This document shows positions 17,108 to 25,760 of a stretch of DNA of 26,955 nucleotides, piece by piece (within the stretch, counting starts at the first letter, position 1; each line of letters opens with the position of its first letter). The DNA comes from an uncultured Holophagaceae bacterium (GTDB lineage Bacteria > Acidobacteriota > Holophagae > Holophagales > Holophagaceae), in assembly GCA_903927605.1 (NCBI GenBank), contig CAIYNT010000048.1, forward strand, positions 1 through 26,955. The letters are read 5' to 3'. Both the position numbers and the translations under genes were made by a program. Below the pieces are notes generated by a model. The model searched no databases. It saw nothing but the letters and a program-made list of their open reading frames with translations, and was not told where the DNA came from.

Positions 17108-18640
17108 TCAGCCCAGGGCCGGCACCCGCCAGAGGGCCAGTTCCTTACCCAGGGCGGGCACGGGCAGCAGGCCGTTCTCCACGGCGCCGTCGTCGCTTTC
17201 GGATTCGCAGAGGTAGACGGCGATGGCGCCCAGGGGCTGGTCTGTGGGCACCAGGGCCCAGCCGGGCGGAACGGTCCGAGGTCCGCGCCGCCAGGAAACC
17301 GAAAGCTCCCCGACGGCGGCGGCCTCCAGGATGGCGCGACCCCCTTCGGATTCCAGCTTCTCCACCACGGGCACCTCCACCTCGAAGGCGCCCACGGCTT
17401 CCTGGAGCGCGAGGCCGTGCAGACGCAGGTGGGCGGCCATGGGCGCGGGCACGAGATAGGCAGCCGGGCGGTCCACCACGGTGGTACCCACGAAGCGCCC
17501 GAGGTAGGGGAGCGTCACGCGGGTGGGGGCGCCCTCCAGTGTGCGGGGCGTGCGCGTGAGGATCTCGATGGGCGTGTCGAAGCGCTCCAGCCCGTAGCGG
17601 ATGGCGATGCGGTCCCTGGGCGTGAGGCTTTCCGCCACGGTCTGCACGACTTCATCCCGGTGGGCTGCTACGTGCTTGAGTGTCTCCAGCATGAAGGCGT
17701 AGGCCGTGCGCACCCGCTCGGCGAAGCTGATGTAGGAATAGCACTCCAGCAGCAGGTCCATGCGGCTGGTGAGGCCCCGGTAGTTGCTCCCGAAGCGGGG
17801 ATGGTGCGGGTAGGTCATCCAGCCCTCGCGCACGGGGGTGCCGGGTTCGGCGTCGACATCCGTATCCAGGGCCCGCTCGTCCTCCACGAAGTTGCCGTAC
17901 CAGCCGGCGTCCAGACCGTGGTTGGCCTTGAGGGCCGCTGTGACCGGTGGCAGCAGGCGTTCGCGCATGTAGCGGATGGGCTCGCTCCGGCCGCTTTCCA
18001 CCGTGTGGGGGATGTCGTAGGTCATGGAGAAGCGGTGCACCGAGCCGTTCGTGGCGTGGTTGTCGATGGTGAGATCCGGCGCCCAGGGCTGGCAGACCCG
18101 GGTCTGCAGCAGGCGCATCTCCTCGCCCTGCAGGCGCAGGTAGTCGCGGTTCAGGTTGATCTTCGCGGCGTTCACGCGGGTGCCCACACCGCTGTCCGGC
18201 CCCAGCTGGCCCGTGAGCTTGGGCAGGTGCAGCCGCCTATTGCCGGGATCGATGGCATCATTGCCATCGGGGTTGAAGAGGGGCACCACCACCAGGGTGA
18301 GGTCGGCGAGGATTGCGCCTGCATCAAGGCCAGGCTTGTCTTCGAGCAGATCACGTACCAGCATCAGGCAGCCTTCCTTGCCCTCCACCTCGCCCGCGTG
18401 AATGCCACTGATCACCAGTACTATGGGTCTTCCCAGGCGCCTGGCGGCCTCGGGGGACGTCACGCCATGGGCCGACAGCACCAGCAGGGGCAGCTCCCGG
18501 CCCTGGGGACTCACGCCGAAGCTGGTCACATGCAGGCGGCGGTCCCCCTTGGCCTCCAGCCCGGCGATGAAGGCCAGCACATCCCTGTGGCGGCTGGTCT
18601 CCTCATAGCGGGTGGCTTCGGCGCGGGTGAGCAGGGACAT
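17108..18640 (-). CDS. M14-family zinc carboxypeptidase
   Basis: 510 residues. The zinc site is visible as H81-A-G-E84 within GIHAGEVEGKE and H195 in DNHATNG. The substrate-carboxylate region NLNRDY (163-167) and a probable catalytic Glu299 in LLLECYSY complete an M14 peptidase core (about residues 10-330). The remaining C-terminal 180 residues are beta-rich and unassigned. Many relatives are exported, but no signal peptide is present here (MSLLTRAEATRYEETSRH), so a cytoplasmic place is inferred. It follows the small winged-helix gene by 34 bases on the same strand. About 110 bases separate it from the next gene, fadH. Confidence 0.9.
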   Translation of the reverse strand: MSLLTRAEATRYEETSRHRDVLAFIAGLEAKGDRRLHVTSFGVSPQGRELPLLVLSAHGVTSPEAARRLGRPIVLVISGIHAGEVEGKEGCLMLVRDLLEDKPGLDAGAILADLTLVVVPLFNPDGNDAIDPGNRRLHLPKLTGQLGPDSGVGTRVNAAKINLNRDYLRLQGEEMRLLQTRVCQPWAPDLTIDNHATNGSVHRFSMTYDIPHTVESGRSEPIRYMRERLLPPVTAALKANHGLDAGWYGNFVEDERALDTDVDAEPGTPVREGWMTYPHHPRFGSNYRGLTSRMDLLLECYSYISFAERVRTAYAFMLETLKHVAAHRDEVVQTVAESLTPRDRIAIRYGLERFDTPIEILTRTPRTLEGAPTRVTLPYLGRFVGTTVVDRPAAYLVPAPMAAHLRLHGLALQEAVGAFEVEVPVVEKLESEGGRAILEAAAVGELSVSWRRGPRTVPPGWALVPTDQPLGAIAVYLCESESDDGAVENGLLPVPALGKELALWRVPALG

Positions 18641-18674
18641 GGGGACTCCTTCCAGTTCTAGGTCAGCGCCGGGA

Positions 18675-18881
18675 TCACAGGCTCCGCTTCAGCACCTCTT
18701 GGCCCATGTGGGTCACCCGGTACCGCCCGATGGCCCGCTCCCGGATCAGGTCATGGCGCTCGAGGTAGGCCAGGTCCGCGTCCGTGGCTCCAGCCTTCAC
18801 CAGATGGTCCCGCACCACGTCCGGATGCTTGGCCACCACCTGGAGCAGGGTGAGCTGGCGGGAGGAGATGGGTTCAGCCAA
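18675..18881 (-). CDS. Small winged-helix-like protein
   Basis: 68 residues starting at TTG 18881 with AGGAG five bases upstream, which supports the unusual start. The sequence is compact and helical, and ends with YLERHDLIRERAIGRYRVTHMGQEVLKRS, which looks like the recognition helix and wing of a small winged helix-turn-helix domain. No effector domain is present, so it could be a minimal DNA-binding protein or an adaptor. I do not recognise a named family. It lies between the DUF2164 gene (45 bases upstream) and the M14 peptidase gene (34 bases downstream) on the same strand and is probably cotranscribed with them. Confidence 0.72.
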   Translation of the reverse strand: MAEPISSRQLTLLQVVAKHPDVVRDHLVKAGATDADLAYLERHDLIRERAIGRYRVTHMGQEVLKRSL

Positions 18882-18926
18882 GGGGGCTCCTGGGGCAATG
18901 CCCGGCGGGGAAGGCGGTAGGGGATG

Positions 18927-19217
18927 CTACCGCCGATGGTCCGGCTTGCGCTGGATCCCTTTCTTGGAGCCCATGCCCCAGTAGCTGGTTTCCTCCGCGA
19001 AGCAGATGTTCTCCAGGTCGGTCACGCGCTCCTGCAGACATGTCTGCGCATCCGCCACGGCCCGGTTGTAGATCGTCGGTCCGATCTCTTTCAGGCAGAA
19101 GGTGAGGAAGGTTCCGGCTCCCAGATCGCCGATGCTCTCGCCGTACTCCTCGGCTACGAAGCGTTGAATCGCACCGTACAGATGCTTCTCGGTATCAGGG
19201 GAGAGCTTTATGTCCAT
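18927..19217 (-). CDS. DUF2164 family protein
   Basis: 96 residues. IKLSPDTEKHLYGAIQRFVAEE, then ESIGDLGAGTFLTFCLKEIG, and GPTIYNRAVADAQ followed by an acidic helical segment match the conserved layout of DUF2164. The function of this family is unknown; members are small, soluble and mostly helical. The last 20 or so residues (after ENICFAEE) are basic and look less conserved. The start at 19217 has GAGG upstream with suitable spacing. It is the first gene of the minus-strand run and faces the SDR gene across a 125-base divergent gap that should contain promoters for both, though no convincing hexamers were found. Confidence 0.85.
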   Translation of the reverse strand: MDIKLSPDTEKHLYGAIQRFVAEEYGESIGDLGAGTFLTFCLKEIGPTIYNRAVADAQTCLQERVTDLENICFAEETSYWGMGSKKGIQRKPDHRR

Positions 19218-19342
19218 GGGGCCTCACGAGTCCGGCTCATGTAAGAGTGTGGCTGCAGATGGCGGAGCGAGGAAACCATGAACAATGGACTGTGGATCCC
19301 TGTGCGAATGGAGCTTACTCCTCCATCGATGTACAGTCAGGC

Positions 19343-20338
19343 ATGCCCCAGCAAGTCCTCCTCACCGGTGCCACCGGTTTCATCGGTCGGAACCTTTATG
19401 GTCCACTGGAGGAGGCGGGCTATGAAGTCCGATGCCTGACGCGAAAGATCGAGGAGGCCCAGCGCCTCTGGCCCCAGCGGCGGTGGGTGGAAGGGGACAT
19501 GGGTGACTCTGCGTCCCTGCCCTCGGCCCTGGAGGGATGCGACATCGCCTATTATCTGGTCCACGGCATGGGTTCCCACCGACCGGGCTGGATCGAAGAG
19601 GAGCTGCGCTGGGCGCGGAATTTTGCCCAGGCCGCGGGCCTGGTGGGGGTTCGCCGGATCATTTACCTGGGGGGTGTGGCTCCCCGGGGCGCCCCATCGG
19701 AGCATCTCCTTTCCCGCCTGAACACGGGCGAAACGCTCCGGGCCGGCCCCGTACCCACCCTGGAACTCCGAGCCGGCATGATCATCGGCGCCGGCAGCGC
19801 CTCGTGGACCATCGTGCGGGACCTGGCGGCCCGACTGCCCGCCATGGTGCTTCCCGCGTGGCTTTCCCACCGGAGTGAACCCGTGGCTCTGGAGGACGTC
19901 CTGGCGGCTCTCCTGGCAGGAGCGCGCTTGGATCTTCCGGCAAGCACCTGGTGGGACATCCCCGGTCCGGAACCCCTCTCCGGCAGCGAGATCCTCCTGC
20001 GTCTTGCGGCCGTCATGGGTCGCAAACCGATCCTCCTGAAAATCCCCCTCATCACTCCCCGCCTCTCGTCCCACTGGATCCGGTTGGTGACGCGAGCGGA
20101 TTACTCGGTTGCGCGGGAACTTGTGGAGGGGTTGACCTCGGACCTGCTCGCGACCCGGCCCGGCTACTGGGAGGCGGCCGGCCTTCCGCCTCCGGTGGGG
20201 CTGGAGGCGGCCATGGGGCAAGCCCTCGCCGCCGAGGCTGGGACCCTTCCCCGCGCCGGAAGGGTGGCGGAAGCCCTGGCGGGATGGCTCACACCGCGGA
20301 ACCGTCCCGCCCGTGGGCAGGATCTTCCATCGAGGTAG
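19343..20338 (+). CDS. Atypical SDR / NAD(P)H-binding protein
   Basis: 331 residues. The start MPQQVLLTGATGFIGRNL carries the GxxGxxG nucleotide motif (G9, G12, G15). Further family markers are CDIAYYLVHGMGS, GVRRIIYLGG, LRAGMIIGAGS and the C-terminal ITPRLSSHWIRLVT followed by LVEGL. This set is typical of an extended, atypical short-chain dehydrogenase group related to NmrA and complex-I NDUFA9-like proteins, in which the usual YxxxK catalytic pair is not evident. Reaction and substrate are unknown; a redox-sensing or structural role is possible. The start at 19343 is preferred over ATG-like codons from 19247 because the fold begins here; its ribosome-binding site is weak. Confidence 0.85.
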   Translation: MPQQVLLTGATGFIGRNLYGPLEEAGYEVRCLTRKIEEAQRLWPQRRWVEGDMGDSASLPSALEGCDIAYYLVHGMGSHRPGWIEEELRWARNFAQAAGLVGVRRIIYLGGVAPRGAPSEHLLSRLNTGETLRAGPVPTLELRAGMIIGAGSASWTIVRDLAARLPAMVLPAWLSHRSEPVALEDVLAALLAGARLDLPASTWWDIPGPEPLSGSEILLRLAAVMGRKPILLKIPLITPRLSSHWIRLVTRADYSVARELVEGLTSDLLATRPGYWEAAGLPPPVGLEAAMGQALAAEAGTLPRAGRVAEALAGWLTPRNRPARGQDLPSR

Positions 20339-20376
20339 CCCCTGGTGGGAATGGTTGTCGTGGATGCAGTAGGGGA

Positions 20377-20393
20377 ATCCCTTGAACAGGGAT
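20377..20393. terminator. Short hairpin between convergent genes
   Basis: ATCCCT (20377-20382) and AGGGAT (20388-20393) form a perfect 6-bp stem with a five-base loop; an alternative AGGG/CCCT pairing follows immediately (AGGG 20388-20391 with CCCT 20397-20400). It lies between the SDR gene (+) and the two-helix membrane protein gene (-). There is no T-run, so a terminator role is only suggested by position. Confidence 0.3.
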
Positions 20394-20424
20394 CAACCCT
20401 GCACCATTTCAGTAGGATTCATCC

Positions 20425-21024
20425 TCATTCACCAGCTTCTGGGCGGTGTTCATCAGGGCTCACCGGCAGCCCGTTTCCTCCAGGTTTCCCGTCCACTGGC
20501 TCGCTGGTTCCTTTCGGCGTGGCGAATCGCTCAGCCCGCAGGTGGAAGTCATCCGTGAAGGTCCGGCGGATGGGCGGGGGCGGGGCGGCTTCGGCCTCTT
20601 CGCGGGCCCTCCGCAGGCGCCAGAGCGCCCAGGCTACGGGCAGCAGCAGCACGATGGGGTATTCGAATAGCAGGCGGTGAGGGGTCAGCAGATACTGGGT
20701 GGGGCGCAGGCCATCCGAGTACCAGGCATGGAGGATCCACACCTCATCGTATTCATGCAGCTCCGCCGCCTCGGCCTTCAACATGCGCAGCACCTGCTCG
20801 TCCTCACCATGCTTCACGGTCACATAGTCGGTGATGTGACTATCGGGATCCCGGTCCACGCTCTTCACCAGCACCCGCTCCGCGCTGGGCTGCTGCAGGT
20901 GGCAGAAGGGGTTCAGGGCCAGGAGGAAGACCTGCACCAGCACGATCCACAGGACCGCACCCACCAGGGCCCAGAGGCCGATCAGGGCGGACCAGCGGAG
21001 GGCGGGGCGGGAAAGAACGGTCAT
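20425..21024 (-). CDS. Two-helix membrane protein of unknown function
   Basis: 199 residues from ATG 21024. One membrane helix at about 12-37 and a second at about 118-136 enclose an about 80-residue extracytoplasmic part (SVDRDPDSHITDYVTVKHG and on) with a mixed acidic composition; the remaining C-terminal tail is cytoplasmic, Pro-rich and charged. I do not recognise the family. An in-frame ATG at 21066 would add 14 residues without a better ribosome-binding site, so the start is uncertain. It faces the MFS gene across a short divergent gap of about 70 bases. The function cannot be guessed from neighbours. Confidence 0.75.
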   Translation of the reverse strand: MTVLSRPALRWSALIGLWALVGAVLWIVLVQVFLLALNPFCHLQQPSAERVLVKSVDRDPDSHITDYVTVKHGEDEQVLRMLKAEAAELHEYDEVWILHAWYSDGLRPTQYLLTPHRLLFEYPIVLLLPVAWALWRLRRAREEAEAAPPPPIRRTFTDDFHLRAERFATPKGTSEPVDGKPGGNGLPVSPDEHRPEAGE

Positions 21025-21095
21025 GCTGCGAGTATCGCCGAATTCCGCACCCTTTCTCCCGTCCATCGAATCCGCTGAAGGTAGTATGGGGGCCC

Positions 21096-22334
21096 ATGCT
21101 CCCGACCGCCGGCAGCTCCAGTCTTCTCGGCCGCGACGGCCGCCTGCTGTTCGTCACCCGGGCGGCGCGGATGTTCTCCTACGGCTTCCTGTCGGTGGTG
21201 CTGGTGCTCTATCTGGCGGGGCTGGGGTTCAGCGAGGGCCGCATTGGCCTGCTGCTCACCCTCACGCTGGTGGGTGACGTGCTCGTCTCCCTCTGGATCA
21301 CCCTCCATGCGGATCGCCTGGGGCGCAAGCGCATGCTCGTGCTGGGCGCGGCGCTCATGGTGGCCGCAGGGGTGCCTTTCGCCCTCAGCGGAGATTTCAC
21401 GGTGCTGGTGCTGGCAGCCACCTTCGGGGTCATCAGCCCCTCCGGCAATGAAGTCGGTCCCTTCCTGGCCATCGAGCAGGCGGCCCTGTCCCAGGTGCTA
21501 CCAGAGGATCAGCGCACCGGCGTGTTCGCCTGGTACCACCTGGCCGGAGCCTTCGCCACCGCCGTCGGCGCCTTGGCTGGGGGCTGGACGGCCCAGGCCC
21601 TCCAGGCCTCGGGCATGGCCCCTGTGGCCAGTTACCGGGTCCTGGTCTTCGCCTACGCCGCGGTGGGGTTGTTCCTCGCAGCCCTCTTCACCCGCATGTC
21701 CAGGGCCGTAGAGGCGCCGTCCTCGTCGGCCGCCGCTGGTCGTCTGGGTCTGCATGCGTCCAAGGGCGTGGTGCTGCGGCTGTCGGCCCTTTTTTCGCTG
21801 GACGCCTTCGCCGGGGGTTTCGTCATCCAGAGTCTCGTGGCCTACTGGTTCCACCAGCGCTTCGGCGTCGAACCAGGCGTGCTGGGCTCGATCTTCTTTG
21901 TGGCCAACGTGCTGGCGGGCCTCTCCGCCCTCTACGCCGTGCGGCTGGCCCGACAGATCGGTCTGATCCGCACCATGGTCGTCACCCACATCCCCTCGAA
22001 CGTGCTGCTGATCCTGGTGCCCCTCATGCCCAACCTGCCCCTGGCCATCGGCATGCTGCTGCTGCGCTTCAGCATCTCGCAGATGGATGTCCCCACGCGC
22101 CAGGCCTACACCATGCACGTAGTGGCGCCGGATGAACGCTCTGCCGCCGCCGGGGTCACCGGCATCGCCCGCACTACTGGCGCGGCCATCTCGCCAGTGC
22201 TTGCCGGGCCGATGCTCGCTGTTCCCGCCTTGGCCGGGCTCCCCTTTTTCCTTGCGGGTGGCCTCAAGCTCCTCTATGACCTGCTGCTCTACCGGAGCTT
22301 CAGGGCATCTGATGCAGGAGCAGCCGAAAAGTAA
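21096..22334 (+). CDS. Major facilitator superfamily transporter
   Basis: 412 residues with about twelve hydrophobic segments in two halves separated by a short polar loop near residue 205. The motif between helices 2 and 3 reads GDVLVSLWITLHADRLGRKR, close to MFS motif A. The second half shows PLMPNLPLAIGMLLLRFSIS, then MDVPTRQAYTMHVVAPDERSAA, a block seen in drug/metabolite-exporter-like MFS proteins of unknown substrate. It would be a proton-coupled carrier in the inner membrane; direction and cargo cannot be stated. The BMP receptor gene follows 63 bases downstream on the same strand, but a physical or functional link is not implied. Confidence 0.9.
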   Translation: MLPTAGSSSLLGRDGRLLFVTRAARMFSYGFLSVVLVLYLAGLGFSEGRIGLLLTLTLVGDVLVSLWITLHADRLGRKRMLVLGAALMVAAGVPFALSGDFTVLVLAATFGVISPSGNEVGPFLAIEQAALSQVLPEDQRTGVFAWYHLAGAFATAVGALAGGWTAQALQASGMAPVASYRVLVFAYAAVGLFLAALFTRMSRAVEAPSSSAAAGRLGLHASKGVVLRLSALFSLDAFAGGFVIQSLVAYWFHQRFGVEPGVLGSIFFVANVLAGLSALYAVRLARQIGLIRTMVVTHIPSNVLLILVPLMPNLPLAIGMLLLRFSISQMDVPTRQAYTMHVVAPDERSAAAGVTGIARTTGAAISPVLAGPMLAVPALAGLPFFLAGGLKLLYDLLLYRSFRASDAGAAEK

Positions 22335-22397
22335 GCGCAATCTTGCCAGGGAATGGCACAATCAGGCATCAATACACCCTTTTTGAGGAGCCCCAGC

Positions 22398-23486
22398 ATG
22401 AGCATACGTGATCGCATTCGCACCAGCCTTCAGACCGCCGCCCTGCTGGTGGCCACGGCCCTCTCCGGTGCTGCACCCCAGGAACCAGCCAAGGTCGGGT
22501 TCGTCTATGTCGGGCCCGTGGGGGATTCCGGCTGGACCTATCAGCATGACCTGGGCCGTCGGCAGATGGAGGCCGCCCTCAAAGGCAGGGTGACCACCCG
22601 TTTCGTCGAGAATGTCCCCGAAGGCGCGGACTCAGAGCGGGTCATCCGCGAGATGGCCCAGAGCGGCGCGAAGGTCATCTTCGCCACCTCCTTCGGCTAC
22701 ATGAACCCGGCCCTGAGTGTCGCCAAGCAGTTCCCCAATACCGTGTTCATGCACGCCACGGGCTACAAGACCGCCGTCAACATGGGCATCTACAACGGTC
22801 GCTTCTACGAGGGCCGCTACCTGAGCGGCGTCATCGCGGGCAAGCTCACCAAGAGCAACATCGCCGGCTATGTGGCTTCCTACCCCATTCCCGAAGTGAT
22901 CATGGGCATCAACGCCTTCACCCGCGGCATGCAGAGTGTGAACCCCAAGGCCGAAGTGCGTGTGGTGTGGGTGAACTCCTGGTTCGATCCCGGCAAGGAG
23001 CGCGAGGCCGCCCTGGCGCTCATCACGCAGGGAGCGGACATGCTGACCCACGAGACCGATTCCGCCGCCGCCAACCAGGCCGCGGAAGAAAAGGGTGTGA
23101 AGGTGTTCTGCTACAACTCCGATGAGCTGAAATACGCCCCCAAGGGACAGCTGGGCGGCGTCCTCCTCACCTGGGGTGACTACTACACCAAGGTGGTGAG
23201 CGAGGTGCTGGCGGGCACCTGGAAGTCCGGCAGCGTCTGGGGTGGTCTCAAGGACGGCTTCATCAAGATGGCGCCCATGAGCGATGCCGTGCCCAAGGAT
23301 GTCCAGGCCATGGCCAAGAAGCTGGAGGCCCAGATTGTCGCCGGCAAGCTCCATCCCTTCACGGGCCCGGTGGTGGATCAGGATGGCAAGATGCGTGTGG
23401 CCGCGGGGCAGACCATCTCCGACCTCGACCTTGAGAAGATGGACTATTTCGTCAAGGGCGTGGCGTCCAAGATGCCCGGGAAGTAG
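22398..23486 (+). CDS. BMP-family (PnrA-like) substrate-binding protein
   Basis: 362 residues starting with an N-terminal signal peptide (about the first 25 residues, ending near LSGAAPQ). The body matches the basic-membrane-protein/PnrA family: KVGFVYVGPVGDSGWTYQHD, RVIREMAQSGAKVIFATSFGY, NGRFYEGRYLSGVIAGKLTK, then VNSWFDPGKEREAALALI. PnrA-type receptors bind purine nucleosides for ABC importers. No permease or ATPase gene of that importer is in the window, so partners must lie elsewhere or be absent. The signal sequence has no lipobox cysteine, unlike many family members. The start at 22398 has GAGGAG seven bases upstream. An adenine deaminase gene follows, which supports a purine-related ligand. 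Confidence 0.9.
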   Translation: MSIRDRIRTSLQTAALLVATALSGAAPQEPAKVGFVYVGPVGDSGWTYQHDLGRRQMEAALKGRVTTRFVENVPEGADSERVIREMAQSGAKVIFATSFGYMNPALSVAKQFPNTVFMHATGYKTAVNMGIYNGRFYEGRYLSGVIAGKLTKSNIAGYVASYPIPEVIMGINAFTRGMQSVNPKAEVRVVWVNSWFDPGKEREAALALITQGADMLTHETDSAAANQAAEEKGVKVFCYNSDELKYAPKGQLGGVLLTWGDYYTKVVSEVLAGTWKSGSVWGGLKDGFIKMAPMSDAVPKDVQAMAKKLEAQIVAGKLHPFTGPVVDQDGKMRVAAGQTISDLDLEKMDYFVKGVASKMPGK

Positions 23487-24683
<1,197 letters not shown>

Positions 24684-24733
24684 AACCCTGGTGGGTCCTC
24701 GAAGAGAATGCCAGGTGCAGGATGGGCGCAGCT

Positions 24734-24774
24734 TTGATATTGATACTAAAAATAGTATTAATTCGATCGAATTA
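24734..24774 (+). promoter_or_regulatory. AT-rich promoter region with two abutting palindromes
   Basis: TTGATA occurs twice in tandem (24734-24739 and 24740-24745). Sixteen bases after the first copy comes TATTAA (24756-24761), a 4/6 match to a -10 box. A perfect inverted repeat ATACTAAAAATAGTAT (24743-24758, six-base arms) is immediately followed by the perfect 16-base palindrome TAATTCGATCGAATTA (24759-24774). The first lies across the spacer and the second across and after the -10, where repressors usually bind. The regulator is unknown. This would drive the secreted protein gene starting at 24855. Confidence 0.5.
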
Positions 24775-24854
24775 GCTTGTTCCAACAATAATTTCACTTT
24801 TCAGACACGAGCCAGGCGACTACCTTCATGTCCGCCCTCCGGAGGTGGGCCGCC

Positions 24855-25676
24855 ATGATTCATGCAACCTTCCGTTCCCTGTTCTCCCGTCTGGTGTTCC
24901 TCGTCGCACCCGCGCTGCTGGCCCAGGGCGGCATCATGCCGCCGCCGCTGCTGCTCATCGTCCGCGAGGAGGTCAAGCCCGGCCATGGGGGTCCTCATGC
25001 GGCCACGGAGTCCGCCTGGGCCCGGGCCGTCGCCAGGGGCAAGTCTACGGACCACTACCTGGGCATGACCTCGCTGACGGGGCCCTCGGAGGCCTGGTTC
25101 ATCATGGGCTACGCCAGCTACGCGGACTGGGAAGTCAAGCAGCATGAGCTCGACAAGAACCTGGCCCTCATGAAGGAGGTCGACAAGATCGCCATGGAAG
25201 ACGGCGAGCACCTCACCGGCACTCGCAGCATCCTGGCAACCCTCCGCAAGGACCTGAGCTTCGGCCCGCCCGTTGAGATTGGCAAGATGCGCTACTTCCG
25301 CGTCCGCACATTCCGCATCAAGCAGGGGCAGGGTTTGGCCTTCGAGGAGGGGGTGAAGCAGGCCCTGGGCGCCTACGAAAAGAGCCACTTCCCTGGGTCC
25401 TTCGCCTGCTATGAGGTGGCCGCGGGAATGGGCTCCTCAACGTATGTCATGTTCCGACCCATGAAGTCCCTGGCAGACCTGGATGCCATGGACACCGAGT
25501 CCAAGGCCTTCCGGGAGGCCCTGGGTGATGACGGCCGCAAGGCCATGCAGAAGGTCTTCGCGGACACCGTTAACTACGTCGAGAACCAGCTGTTCTCCTT
25601 CAGCTCCAAGCTGAGCTATCCCGGCCCCCACACCATCGCCAGCGATCCCGATTTCTGGACGCCGAAGGCCGAGTAG
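24855..25676 (+). CDS. Secreted protein with two ferredoxin-like (ABM/NIPSNAP-like) repeats
   Basis: 273 residues from ATG 24855, which has GGAGG nine bases upstream; an ATG at 24828 would add nine residues. Residues 1-25 form a signal peptide (RSLFSRLVFLVAPALLAQ). The mature protein seems to hold two similar alpha/beta units: the first from LLLIVREEVKPGHGG through AWFIMGYASYADWE, the second from YFRVRTFRIKQGQGLAFEE through STYVMFRPMKSLADLD. Each is strand, KxGxG-like turn, long helix, then strand and helix, as in dimeric alpha/beta-barrel proteins. No catalytic residues were recognised. It has its own AT-rich promoter region with palindromes. Function is unknown; the fold call is by pattern only. 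Confidence 0.75.
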   Translation: MIHATFRSLFSRLVFLVAPALLAQGGIMPPPLLLIVREEVKPGHGGPHAATESAWARAVARGKSTDHYLGMTSLTGPSEAWFIMGYASYADWEVKQHELDKNLALMKEVDKIAMEDGEHLTGTRSILATLRKDLSFGPPVEIGKMRYFRVRTFRIKQGQGLAFEEGVKQALGAYEKSHFPGSFACYEVAAGMGSSTYVMFRPMKSLADLDAMDTESKAFREALGDDGRKAMQKVFADTVNYVENQLFSFSSKLSYPGPHTIASDPDFWTPKAE

Positions 25677-25719
25677 GGCTCGATGACGAAAAAGGCGATC
25701 ACCCCTTAACCCGTTAGGA

Positions 25720-25747
25720 GGGCCAGACGGAGTTTGAACGTTGGCCC
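25720..25747 (+). promoter_or_regulatory. Hairpin directly before the ribosome-binding site of the lipoprotein gene
   Basis: GGGCCA(G)ACG at 25720-25729 can pair with CGTTGGCCC at 25739-25747, nine pairs with one bulged G and a nine-base loop. The Shine-Dalgarno sequence GGGAG begins at the next base (25748-25752), eight bases before the start codon. The stem could limit or time ribosome access, or belong to the end of the previous transcript. No T-run follows. No known riboswitch was recognised. Confidence 0.4.
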
Positions 25748-25760
25748 GGGAGAATGCCCC

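Noticed and set aside
17093..18661. A 522-codon open frame on the + strand.
   Set aside because: Antisense to the M14 peptidase gene with zinc motifs; composition is typical of a mirror frame.
22354..22369. TGGCAC...GGCAT resembling a sigma-54 promoter before the BMP gene.
   Set aside because: The GG and GC pairs are separated by nine bases instead of the required ten, and the -12 element is a poor match.
24828..24854. An upstream ATG start for the secreted protein.
   Set aside because: The GGAGG ribosome-binding site lies after it and fits the ATG at 24855, which also gives a cleaner signal peptide.
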